Of a stretch of DNA of 64,000 nt, positions 10,393 through 18,075 are shown one piece after another; positions within the stretch are counted from its first letter, which is position 1, and the number at the start of each line of letters is the position of its first letter. The notes under the pieces are model-generated. The model was not told the origin of the DNA. It saw nothing but the letters and a program-made list of their open reading frames with translations, and ran no database searches. A program made the translations under genes and the position numbers. Source of the stretch: Rugamonas rivuli (GTDB taxonomy: Bacteria; Pseudomonadota; Gammaproteobacteria; Burkholderiales; Burkholderiaceae_D); the NCBI RefSeq assembly GCF_009380165.1, contig NZ_WHUF01000002.1, forward strand, positions 868,001 through 932,000, read 5' to 3'.

Positions 10393-10437
10393 GTTTCTTC
10401 GGGACTGGTTGGCGCAGTAAAAATCAGTAACTCCAAT

Positions 10438-10513
10438 GCGGGAGTAGCTCAGTTGGTAGAGCGCAACCTTGCCAAGGTTGAGGTCGAGAGTTCGAGACTC
10501 TTCTCCCGCTCCA
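10438..10513 (+). tRNA. tRNA-Gly(GCC), copy 3
   Basis: Identical to the other glycine tRNAs of this cluster, anticodon GCC, CCA encoded. The spacer before it ends in the same ACTCCAATGC as copy 2. Confidence 0.98.
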
Positions 10514-10569
10514 GAATTTCGGATCGCAGCGCGTAACCCCGCTGTGCGTCTCAGTAAAAAGTTTCCTCT

Positions 10570-10643
10570 GGCGAGGTAGCAAAGCGGTTATGCAGCGGCC
10601 TGCAAAGCCGTCTAGGTCGGTTCGACTCCGATCCTCGCCTCCA
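10570..10643 (+). tRNA. tRNA-Cys(GCA)
   Basis: A 74-base cloverleaf with acceptor stem GGCGAGG/CCTCGCC, anticodon stem GCGGC/GCCGT, loop CTGCAAA (anticodon GCA) and encoded CCA. Gly-Cys pairs are common in betaproteobacterial tRNA operons. The tRNA-Leu that often follows is absent here. Confidence 0.97.
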
Positions 10644-10660
10644 GACAATTTGAACTCCAA

Positions 10661-10736
10661 GCGGGAGTAGCTCAGTTGGTAGAGCGCAACCTTGCCAAGG
10701 TTGAGGTCGAGAGTTCGAGACTCTTCTCCCGCTCCA
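10661..10736 (+). tRNA. tRNA-Gly(GCC), copy 4
   Basis: A fourth identical glycine tRNA, placed after tRNA-Cys and only about 10 bases before the intrinsic terminator of the operon. The preceding ACTCCAAGC differs by one base from the spacer end of copies 2 and 3. Confidence 0.98.
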
Positions 10737-10744
10737 GTATGTAG

Positions 10745-10772
10745 AAGGGCAGCCGTTGTGGCTGCCCTTTTT
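10745..10772 (+). terminator. Intrinsic terminator of the tRNA operon
   Basis: A 10-bp stem (AAGGGCAGCC / GGCTGCCCTT) with loop GTTGT runs into a T tract. It begins 8 bases after the last tRNA and so closes the tRNA operon before the FKBP gene. Confidence 0.92.
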
Positions 10773-10807
10773 GCATTTGCACGCTAACTTACACACGAAA
10801 GAACATC

Positions 10808-11248
10808 ATGAAACAGCTGCTGTCCTCCTGCGTTATCGGCCTGACCCTGACTTTCGCCCTGGCGGGCTGCGACCGCGCCAAGGCGCCGCAAGCGCCTGCG
10901 GCCGCTGCCGTGCCTATGCAAAAGATCGATATCGTCGTCGGCACCGGCAAGGATGCAGCGGCCGGCGTCACCGCCGTCGTCAACTACACCGGCTGGCTGT
11001 ACGAGCCGGCCGCAGCGGCGCAGCACGGCGCCCAGTTCGATTCCTCGATCGGCCGCGAGCCGTTCAGCTTCCGGCTCGGCGCCGGCCAGGTGATCCCGGG
11101 CTGGGACGAGGGCGTCAAGGGCATGAAGGTCGGCGGCAAGCGCACGCTGATCGTACCTGCCAGCATGGGCTACGGCGAAAACGGCGCAGGCCCGATCCCA
11201 CCGAACGCCAACCTGATCTTCGACGTGGAGCTGCTGGACGTCCGCTGA
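10808..11248 (+). CDS. FKBP-type peptidyl-prolyl cis-trans isomerase, lipoprotein
   Basis: A 146-residue protein with a lipoprotein signal (lipobox LAGC, lipidated Cys at about residue 20) followed by an Ala/Pro-rich linker and one FKBP domain. Family landmarks are [39 protein letters not shown] and the end [11 protein letters not shown]. FKBPs isomerise Xaa-Pro bonds and assist folding; the lipobox places this one in the envelope. It lies alone between the tRNA terminator and the receptor/GH35 locus. Confidence 0.93.
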   Translation: MKQLLSSCVIGLTLTFALAGCDRAKAPQAPAAAAVPMQKIDIVVGTGKDAAAGVTAVVNYTGWLYEPAAAAQHGAQFDSSIGREPFSFRLGAGQVIPGWDEGVKGMKVGGKRTLIVPASMGYGENGAGPIPPNANLIFDVELLDVR

Positions 11249-11361
11249 TGAGCGATGTTGTAATTCCGTAACGAAGCGAAACCTCGTTACCGTTCAATAT
11301 CGCAAAACGAAAGATATTCTCGCTTAAAACCTGACGAATTTCTGTTGATATTTTCTTTTCA

Positions 11362-11392
11362 TTGACTAAAACCTTATTTAATTCTAAGGTTT
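11362..11392 (+). promoter_or_regulatory. Candidate promoter/operator upstream of the receptor-GH35 pair
   Basis: The AT-rich leader at 11249-11479 holds a -35-like TTGACT at 11362-11367 and an inverted repeat AAACCTTA-N8-TAAGGTTT at 11369-11392. The right arm overlaps the place where a -10 box would lie. The same leader also contains the repeated word AAAACGAAAG near 11305 and 11410. A repressor or activator site is plausible for a sugar-inducible locus, but no regulator gene lies next to it. Confidence 0.4.
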
Positions 11393-11479
11393 ATTCAGGC
11401 TGAGCTTACGAAAACGAAAGCTTTAGCCGCGTCGTATTCCGCAAAAACTTATATTCGCAAATAAGAACGGAGACTATGC

Positions 11480-14479
11480 ATGAAGAAAATACCGAAGGCA
11501 GGTAGCACTGCCGCGCGGCTATCGCTGCTCGTCCTGAGCCTGCTGTCCGGCGGTGCCGGGATGAACGGCGCATACGCCCAGTCGATCACCGGTGGGCTGT
11601 ATGGCTCGGTGCCGGTGGGCGCGAGTGCGAACCGGGTGACTGTCACGAACGAGCAGACCGGCTTCAAACGCGAACTGCCGCTTGACGGACAAGGGCGCTA
11701 CAAGACTTCCGGCCTCAACCCCGGTTTGTACACCGTGACGCTCAGGCAGGGGGAGCAGGTGGTCGCCGTCCGCCAGGTGAGCGTGAAGCCGAACAGCGAC
11801 ACCGCCGTCCTTGCCGTGACGGCGGAAAACCAGGGCGGCCCGGATGCGCTCGCCACTGTGACCGTGGCCGGCAACTCGGCCCAGACCATGGTGCTGCCCA
11901 TCGACGTGAACACCCCGGAATTATCCAGCCACTACAGCCGGGAGCTGATCAACAGCCTGCCGCTCATCAGCGGCAACGCCGAATCGATTGCGCGCTTGCG
12001 CTCCAACGTGCGCTACGACCAGAACACGACCGGGCTGGTCCAGCTGGGCGGGGCTTCACCGGCGGAAAACCGCTACTACCTCAACGAATTCGACACCACC
12101 AATGACCGCACGCTGCTGGGCGCCAACCGCCTGCCGCGCGAGGCGATCCAGGAAACCGAGGTAATGGCGGGCAGCTTCGGCGCCTCGTGGACCAATGCCA
12201 CCGGCGGCATCATGGCGCAGACGGTGCGCCAGGGTTCGAACAAATTCGAGGCGGGCTATGCGATGTATTACACGCCGGCGACATCGGATACCTTGATGCC
12301 GGCGGAAAAAGACATACACAACGGGCAGGGCGATTACTACCGCTATACCTCGAACAACCGCAGCGAAGCGAGCACGACGAACTACCTGTGGGCGTCGGGC
12401 GCACTGGTCAAGGACAAGTTGTTCGCCTTCGTGCTGCTGGGCGACCGGCTGCCATCGCGCAGCTACACCTTCAGCCAGAACCGCGAGTCGATCGCCAGTT
12501 CGCAAAGCAAGAACCTGCTGCTGAATCTGACCTGGAACATCAACGACGACCATACGCTCAACCTGACCGGCTCGCGGACGTGGAGTAGCACCAGCACCGA
12601 CACCTATCGCCTGCTGAAGGACTACACCACGCAGGTCGGTGCCTTCTCGTCCAGTTCGTATGCACCCGTGACGGAGCGCATGCTGATTGCCAACTACCAC
12701 GGCAACCTAACGCCCAACCTGGAACTGCGCTTGATGGGCGGTTTCCTGGGGCAGCTCAATGACCGCGCCCACGGCGCCGAGGACATTCCCTATGTCGACG
12801 CCTACAACAGCCAGACCCAGAAGACCAGCAACATCGGCATACAGGACCGCACCGTCAATTTCCGTCCCGACGATTACTGGCGGCGCGGCTACAAGGGCGA
12901 CCTGAGCTGGAGCCTGGACAATCACAAGATCGTGTTCGGGGCCGAGTACTACCAGCACTTCCTCGGCCAGGACTGGCACACGCCGCAGGCCGGCTGGTAC
13001 ACCTATTACGACCGTCCCAACACCGTGCAACTGCCCAATGGCGAGCAGGTCAGCGGCAAGTATGTCGGCTACTATTTCAACCGCGAGTTCGGCCGCATGG
13101 TGTCGATCAACAAGGCGGCCTATCTTGAGGACTACTGGAAAATCGGTCACGGCGTGATGCTGTACGGCGGCCTGCGCTTCGACAAGTTCGTCAACAAGGA
13201 TGCACTGGAACGCCCGCTGTTCTCGTTCCCGACCACCTCGCCGCGCCTGGGCTTGTCGTGGGACGTGCACGGCGATTCCAGCCTGAAGGTCGGCGCGAAC
13301 CTGGGGCGCTATTCGCTGTCCATGCCGTCGAACTTCAGCTTCGGCGTCGCCGAGTCCCATCTCGAACAGCGCAAATGGTACCGTTACAGCGGCATCGACC
13401 CCAACACCCAATTGCCGCTGGGCCTGGCGCAGATAGGCTCCACCTACACCGCGCCAGGCCATGACGGCACGCCGCCGGCGTCAGACCAGGTCGCCACCAC
13501 CAACCTGAAGGCGCCTTACCAGAACGAGTTGCAGCTGTACGTGCAGAAGGCGTTCAACCGCCACTGGGTAGGCCAGGTCGATTTCGGTTATGCCGAGCTG
13601 AAGCGCGTCATCAATTCCACCTGCTACGGCCAGGGCATAGGCAAGTATGCCAACGCCCACGGCTATCCGGACTATCCGAGCGACTACGAATGCTTCGAGC
13701 TCAATCCGGGCGAGGACGTCACGGTCACGCGCGATTTCCGCGGTGACGGCAAGCCGGTGTCGCTGACGATACCGGCCGCCGAATTCGGCCTGCCCAAACC
13801 CAAGCACAAGTACATCCACCTGACCTTCGATGCCAGCCACTCGCGCAGCGCCGGCGAGCCGTGGTACCTGAACCTGAGCTACACCTGGACCCGCTCGTTC
13901 GGCAATGACAACGGCTTCCTCAACCTGGAAAACCGGAACGCCGGCTATATCGGCCAGACCGGCATCTACGATTTTCCGGAGACGACACGCGGCGCCAGCG
14001 GCAACCTGACCAACGACATCCGCCACGCGTTCACCGCATCGAGTGCCTACTACTTCCCGAACGGCTTGCGCACCAGCGGCATACTCAGCATGCACAGCGG
14101 CGAGCCGGTCAGCTGCTTCGGCCTCAATCCCGACGTCAACAGCCTCTCCTACAACTGGGGTTCGTGGGGACACTACTGCGATGCCAGCACCAATCCGGTC
14201 GGGGTCAAGACGGCGGGCACCAGTGGCCGTCTGCCATTCTTCTGGCAATTCGACATGGGCGTGGGCTACGACATGACGATAGGCGCGCACAACAAGCTGA
14301 GCCTGGACCTGAGCATCCAGAACCTGTTCAACCGGCGCGGCATCACCGACCGCTACAACACCTACAGCGCCGACGTGAACGCCGACAACACCATCGTGCC
14401 GGATGTGAACTGGGGCATACCGAGCCAGTATCAAACGCCGCGCAGGGCCTCGCTGGTGCTGCGCTATAACTACCGTTAA
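11480..14479 (+). CDS. TonB-dependent receptor, Oar-like, with N-terminal carboxypeptidase-regulatory-like domain
   Basis: A 999-residue outer-membrane receptor. A signal peptide ends near residue 34 (GAYAQ). A small beta-sandwich domain follows at about 37-110 (SITGGLYGSV ... VTVTNEQTGFKREL), the type found in Oar/SusC-like receptors. The plug follows at about 130-240, then a long beta-barrel ends in the aromatic C-terminus VLRYNYR. It probably imports an oligosaccharide or related ligand, because the gene for a secreted beta-galactosidase starts within about 20 bases downstream. A GGAGA site precedes the ATG. The ligand is an inference from context; no SusD-like partner is present. Confidence 0.9.
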   Translation: MKKIPKAGSTAARLSLLVLSLLSGGAGMNGAYAQSITGGLYGSVPVGASANRVTVTNEQTGFKRELPLDGQGRYKTSGLNPGLYTVTLRQGEQVVAVRQVSVKPNSDTAVLAVTAENQGGPDALATVTVAGNSAQTMVLPIDVNTPELSSHYSRELINSLPLISGNAESIARLRSNVRYDQNTTGLVQLGGASPAENRYYLNEFDTTNDRTLLGANRLPREAIQETEVMAGSFGASWTNATGGIMAQTVRQGSNKFEAGYAMYYTPATSDTLMPAEKDIHNGQGDYYRYTSNNRSEASTTNYLWASGALVKDKLFAFVLLGDRLPSRSYTFSQNRESIASSQSKNLLLNLTWNINDDHTLNLTGSRTWSSTSTDTYRLLKDYTTQVGAFSSSSYAPVTERMLIANYHGNLTPNLELRLMGGFLGQLNDRAHGAEDIPYVDAYNSQTQKTSNIGIQDRTVNFRPDDYWRRGYKGDLSWSLDNHKIVFGAEYYQHFLGQDWHTPQAGWYTYYDRPNTVQLPNGEQVSGKYVGYYFNREFGRMVSINKAAYLEDYWKIGHGVMLYGGLRFDKFVNKDALERPLFSFPTTSPRLGLSWDVHGDSSLKVGANLGRYSLSMPSNFSFGVAESHLEQRKWYRYSGIDPNTQLPLGLAQIGSTYTAPGHDGTPPASDQVATTNLKAPYQNELQLYVQKAFNRHWVGQVDFGYAELKRVINSTCYGQGIGKYANAHGYPDYPSDYECFELNPGEDVTVTRDFRGDGKPVSLTIPAAEFGLPKPKHKYIHLTFDASHSRSAGEPWYLNLSYTWTRSFGNDNGFLNLENRNAGYIGQTGIYDFPETTRGASGNLTNDIRHAFTASSAYYFPNGLRTSGILSMHSGEPVSCFGLNPDVNSLSYNWGSWGHYCDASTNPVGVKTAGTSGRLPFFWQFDMGVGYDMTIGAHNKLSLDLSIQNLFNRRGITDRYNTYSADVNADNTIVPDVNWGIPSQYQTPRRASLVLRYNYR

Positions 14480-14499
14480 TCGTGACCGGAGTCCATACC

Positions 14500-16362
14500 T
14501 TGAATCTGACCAAAACTATCCTGGCCGGCCTGCTGGCCCTGGGCCTGAGCAGCACCCTGGCGTACGCGGCCGAGCCGTCGGCGCGCCCGCCGCACTTCGC
14601 CATCGACGGCGCGCACTTCAAGCTCGACGGCCAGCCGTTCGTGATCCGCTCCGGCGAAATGCATTACCCGCGCATCCCCCGCGCCGCCTGGCGCGAGCGC
14701 CTGCGCATGGCGCGCGCGATGGGCTTGAACACCGTGACCACCTATGCCTTCTGGTCGCAGCACGAACCGGAACCGGGGCAGTGGAACTTCTCCGGCCAGA
14801 ACGATCTGCGCGCCTTCATCAAGACGGCTGCCGAGGAAGGCTTGAACGTGGTGCTGCGGCCCGGTCCCTATGTCTGCGCCGAGGTGGATTTCGGCGGCTT
14901 CCCGGCCTGGCTGCTGCGCACGCAGGGATTGCGCGTGCGCTCCATGGATGCGCGCTACCTTGCCGCCAGCGCGCGCTACTTCAAGCGCCTGGCGCAGGAG
15001 GTGGCGGACCTGCAGAGCAGTCGCGGCGGCCCCATCCTGATGCTGCAACTGGAGAACGAGTACGGTTCCTACGGCCGCGATCATGACTACCTGCGCGCCG
15101 TGCGGGCGCAGATGCGCCAGGCCGGGTTTGACGCGCCCTTGTTCACGTCCGACGGCGGCGCCGGCCGCCTGTTCGAAGGCGGCACGCTGCCCGATGTGCC
15201 GGCCGTGGTCAACTTCGGCGGCGGTGCGGACGATGCCCAGGCCTCGGTCCAGGAACTGGCCGCCTGGCGCCCGCATGGTCCGCGCATGGCCGGCGAATAC
15301 TGGGCCGGCTGGTTCGACCACTGGGGCGAGCAACACCACACCCAGAGTCCCGAGGAGGCGGCGCGCACGGTGGACCGGATGTTGTCGCAGGGCGTATCGT
15401 TCAATCTGTACATGTTCCACGGCGGGACCAGCTTCGGCTGGCTGGCCGGCGCCAACTATTCGGGCAGCGATCCCTACCAGCCGGACACCACCAGCTATGA
15501 CTACGCCGCCGCCCTGGACGAGGCGGGACGTCCGACGCCCAAGTACTTCGCCTTGCGCGACGTCATCGCGCGGCATGTGAAAACGGCGCTGCCGCCTGTG
15601 CCCGCCGCGCCGCAACCGCAGGCGCTGCCCGCCTTCGCGTTGCAGCCGGCCGGCAGCCTGCTGGCGCGGCTGGAGCTGCTGTCCAAGGGCCAGCCTTCGC
15701 GCTGGGCCAGGGCGATGGAGGAGTTCGGCCAGAACTACGGCTACATCCTGTATCGCAAGCGGCTCGATGCGCCGGCCAAGGGCAAGCTGGTGCTCGATGG
15801 CTTGCACGACCAGGCCACCGTGCTGGCCGACGGCCGCGTGATCGGCAGGCTGGACCGCCGCCTGGGCGAGAGCACGCTGGCGGTGGACCTGCCGGCGGGC
15901 GTCCAGCTCGATCTGCTGGTGGAAGCGATGGGGCGTATCGGCTTCGGCGCCAAACTGGTCGATGACACCAAGGGCATCACGCGCGCGGTAAAGCTGGGCG
16001 ACGATGAGCTGGAGGGCTGGACGGTCTACCCGCTGCCGCTGGATGCCGCGGCGCTGAAGCGCCTGCCGGCCGGTACGGCGGGTGATGCGGCCGGGCCGGG
16101 CTTCTGGCGCGGCACGCTGACGCTGGCCAAGCCGGTCGATACCTTCCTCGACACGCGTGGCTGGGGCAAGGGGCAGGTCTGGGTCAACGGCCACCATCTG
16201 GGGCGCTACTGGCACATCGGTCCGCAGCAGACGCTGTATCTGCCGGCGTCGTGGCTGAAGGAGGGCGCCAACGAGGTACTGGTGTTCAGCACCGAAACGC
16301 CCACGGCTGGCACCATGCAAGGCGTTGCAGCGCCCGTCTACGAGACGCCGAAGCGAGACTAG
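14500..16362 (+). CDS. Secreted beta-galactosidase, glycoside hydrolase family 35
   Basis: A GH35 enzyme that would release terminal beta-galactose. The catalytic TIM barrel occupies the first half. The acid/base glutamate lies in QLENEYGSYG (second Glu, residue 187) and the nucleophile in AGEYWAGWFDHWG (E266). A C-terminal jelly-roll part ends with WVNGHHLGRYW and a lectin-like sandwich. A signal peptide (ILAGLLALGLSSTLAYAAE) targets the periplasm or outside. I chose the TTG at 14500 because GGAG lies 8 bases upstream; a GTG at 14482 is in frame but has no such site. It is coupled to the upstream TonB receptor, forming a small galactoside-use locus. Confidence 0.92.
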   Translation: MNLTKTILAGLLALGLSSTLAYAAEPSARPPHFAIDGAHFKLDGQPFVIRSGEMHYPRIPRAAWRERLRMARAMGLNTVTTYAFWSQHEPEPGQWNFSGQNDLRAFIKTAAEEGLNVVLRPGPYVCAEVDFGGFPAWLLRTQGLRVRSMDARYLAASARYFKRLAQEVADLQSSRGGPILMLQLENEYGSYGRDHDYLRAVRAQMRQAGFDAPLFTSDGGAGRLFEGGTLPDVPAVVNFGGGADDAQASVQELAAWRPHGPRMAGEYWAGWFDHWGEQHHTQSPEEAARTVDRMLSQGVSFNLYMFHGGTSFGWLAGANYSGSDPYQPDTTSYDYAAALDEAGRPTPKYFALRDVIARHVKTALPPVPAAPQPQALPAFALQPAGSLLARLELLSKGQPSRWARAMEEFGQNYGYILYRKRLDAPAKGKLVLDGLHDQATVLADGRVIGRLDRRLGESTLAVDLPAGVQLDLLVEAMGRIGFGAKLVDDTKGITRAVKLGDDELEGWTVYPLPLDAAALKRLPAGTAGDAAGPGFWRGTLTLAKPVDTFLDTRGWGKGQVWVNGHHLGRYWHIGPQQTLYLPASWLKEGANEVLVFSTETPTAGTMQGVAAPVYETPKRD

Positions 16363-16464
16363 GGGGTAATATTGGCAAATCGCTAGCAAGGATGTTGTTG
16401 GTCTTTCGTCACAATCGCCAGGGGAGCGCCTAGGTACGGGCAATCGGGACTAGAATTATCCTAT

Positions 16465-17811
16465 ATGGAAAAATCTCTTGCTTCCACGATAGCTCGTTTC
16501 ACCGACCTGCTCATGGATGCCGTCTGCATGGTCGATGCGGACGGCCGCTTCGTGTTTGTCAGTGCCGCCTGTGAGCGCATCTTCGGCTACGCTCCCCAGG
16601 AAATGATCGGCATGCAGATGATCAATCTGGTCGCGCCGGCCGATCGCGAGCGCACGCTCGCGGCGGCGCGCAGCATCATGGACGGCCAACCCAACTCCCG
16701 GTTTGAAAACAGGTATGTCCGCAAGGATGGCAAGATCGTCCACATCATGTGGTCGGCGCGCTGGTCCGAGGCGGACCAGTTGCGCGTGGCCGTGGCGCGC
16801 GACGTCACGGCCACCAAACAGGCCGAGGCGATGCAATACACGCTGTATGCGATCTCCGAGGCCGCCCATGCCAGCGACAACCTGCCCGCCTTGTTCGAGC
16901 GCATCCACGGGATTATCGGCGCCATGTTGCCGGCGGCCGGCTTCGCGGTCGCGCTGCGGGGCGAGCTGGACGAGTGCCTGCAGTTCGCTTATTACGTCAA
17001 CGCCAACGGCAGCGCCGCGCCGCATCCGGTGGCGCGCTGGCTGGGCGAGGAAGTGTCGCGCAGCGGACAGCCGGTGTTGCTGACGCCGGCCACCATGACG
17101 CTGCTGCCGCCCGCATTGCAGGCGACGGCCGGCCTCGCTCCGGTCTGCTGGATAGGCGTGCCGCTGGCGACCACCCACGGCCGCATCGGCGTATTGCTGT
17201 TGCAGGGCGGGGAGGCGTCCGGCCTGTCCGGCTACACCGACCAGGAGCAGGAATTGCTGCTGTTTGTGTCCAACCAGGTGGCAACGGCGATACATCGTCA
17301 ACAGCTTTACACCAGGCTGCGCTTCATGGCCCAGCATGATGAGCTGACCCAGCTGCCCAACCGCCGCCTGTTCCACGACCGGCTGCAGATGGCGCTGGCG
17401 CGCGCCCAGCGCCACCAGAGCGAATTGGCGCTGCTGTTCATCGACCTCAACAAGTTCAAGCAGATCAACGACGACCACGGCCATGCCTGCGGCGACCAGT
17501 TGCTGCGCGAAGTGGCGCAGCGCCTGAAGCACTGCGTACGCGAATCCGACACCGTGGCGCGGCTGGGCGGGGACGAGTTTGTCGTCATTGTCGAAGAGGT
17601 GCTGGTGGCCGCCGACGCCCGGCAAATTGTCGAGAAAATCCACCAGGTGCTGGCGATGCCGATGGCGCTGGCCGACGGCCTCAGCCTGACCGCCACCGCC
17701 AGCATCGGCGTCGCCCACTATCCCGAGCACGGCAGCGACATCGCGCAGTTGATACGCTACGCCGACCAGGCCATGTACGCGGCAAAGCAGACGCTGGAAC
17801 ACACCGGCTAG
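16465..17811 (+). CDS. Diguanylate cyclase with PAS and GAF domains
   Basis: A 448-residue soluble signalling protein without membrane segments. A PAS domain lies at about residues 8-120 (MDAVCMVDADGRFVFVSAACERIFGY), a GAF-like domain at about 130-275, and a GGDEF domain at about 285-445. The active-site motif is intact as GGDEF, residues 368-372, so synthesis of c-di-GMP is expected. No RxxD inhibitory-site motif is obvious at the usual place upstream of GGDEF. Start ATG 16465. The gene is monocistronic, and a hairpin follows it. Confidence 0.93.
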   Translation: MEKSLASTIARFTDLLMDAVCMVDADGRFVFVSAACERIFGYAPQEMIGMQMINLVAPADRERTLAAARSIMDGQPNSRFENRYVRKDGKIVHIMWSARWSEADQLRVAVARDVTATKQAEAMQYTLYAISEAAHASDNLPALFERIHGIIGAMLPAAGFAVALRGELDECLQFAYYVNANGSAAPHPVARWLGEEVSRSGQPVLLTPATMTLLPPALQATAGLAPVCWIGVPLATTHGRIGVLLLQGGEASGLSGYTDQEQELLLFVSNQVATAIHRQQLYTRLRFMAQHDELTQLPNRRLFHDRLQMALARAQRHQSELALLFIDLNKFKQINDDHGHACGDQLLREVAQRLKHCVRESDTVARLGGDEFVVIVEEVLVAADARQIVEKIHQVLAMPMALADGLSLTATASIGVAHYPEHGSDIAQLIRYADQAMYAAKQTLEHTG

Positions 17812-17847
17812 CCTCCCGCAGTCCCATCCCATCAGTGCTGGTCACGC

Positions 17848-17867
17848 ATGGCTCCTTCGGGAGCCAT
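17848..17867 (+). terminator. Hairpin with UUCG tetraloop after the diguanylate cyclase gene
   Basis: An 8-bp perfect stem ATGGCTCC/GGAGCCAT is closed by a TTCG tetraloop, a very stable arrangement. The following ATTCATTTC is only moderately T-rich, so termination is probable but not certain. The rest of the gap to 18075 shows no gene. Confidence 0.6.
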
Positions 17868-18075
17868 ATTCATTTCGGTATGCCGGGATCGCGCGGTTGT
17901 GCCGATTTCGTCCATCTTTGGCGCTAACCGTGCCAAGACGTACTCAGCCGACCCACGTAAGCTTGGTGCCGATTCGATAGCCTCTGTTGAAGCAGGCTTT
18001 CGAAGTAAACCGGCAGTTTCATGACAACGATCCCGCACACGCGATGGGGGACGTCATTACCAGGAGACGAGTAAT

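Noticed and set aside
10133..10796. Three overlapping minus-strand ORFs with a repeated Trp-Ser-Gly-Arg-Arg segment
   Set aside because: The repeat is only the complement of the identical tRNA-Gly genes; these are not proteins.
17868..18075. Possible c-di-GMP riboswitch between the cyclase and the TonB receptor
   Set aside because: No GEMM-type core or paired P1/P2 layout was found; the only clear structure is the UUCG hairpin at 17848.
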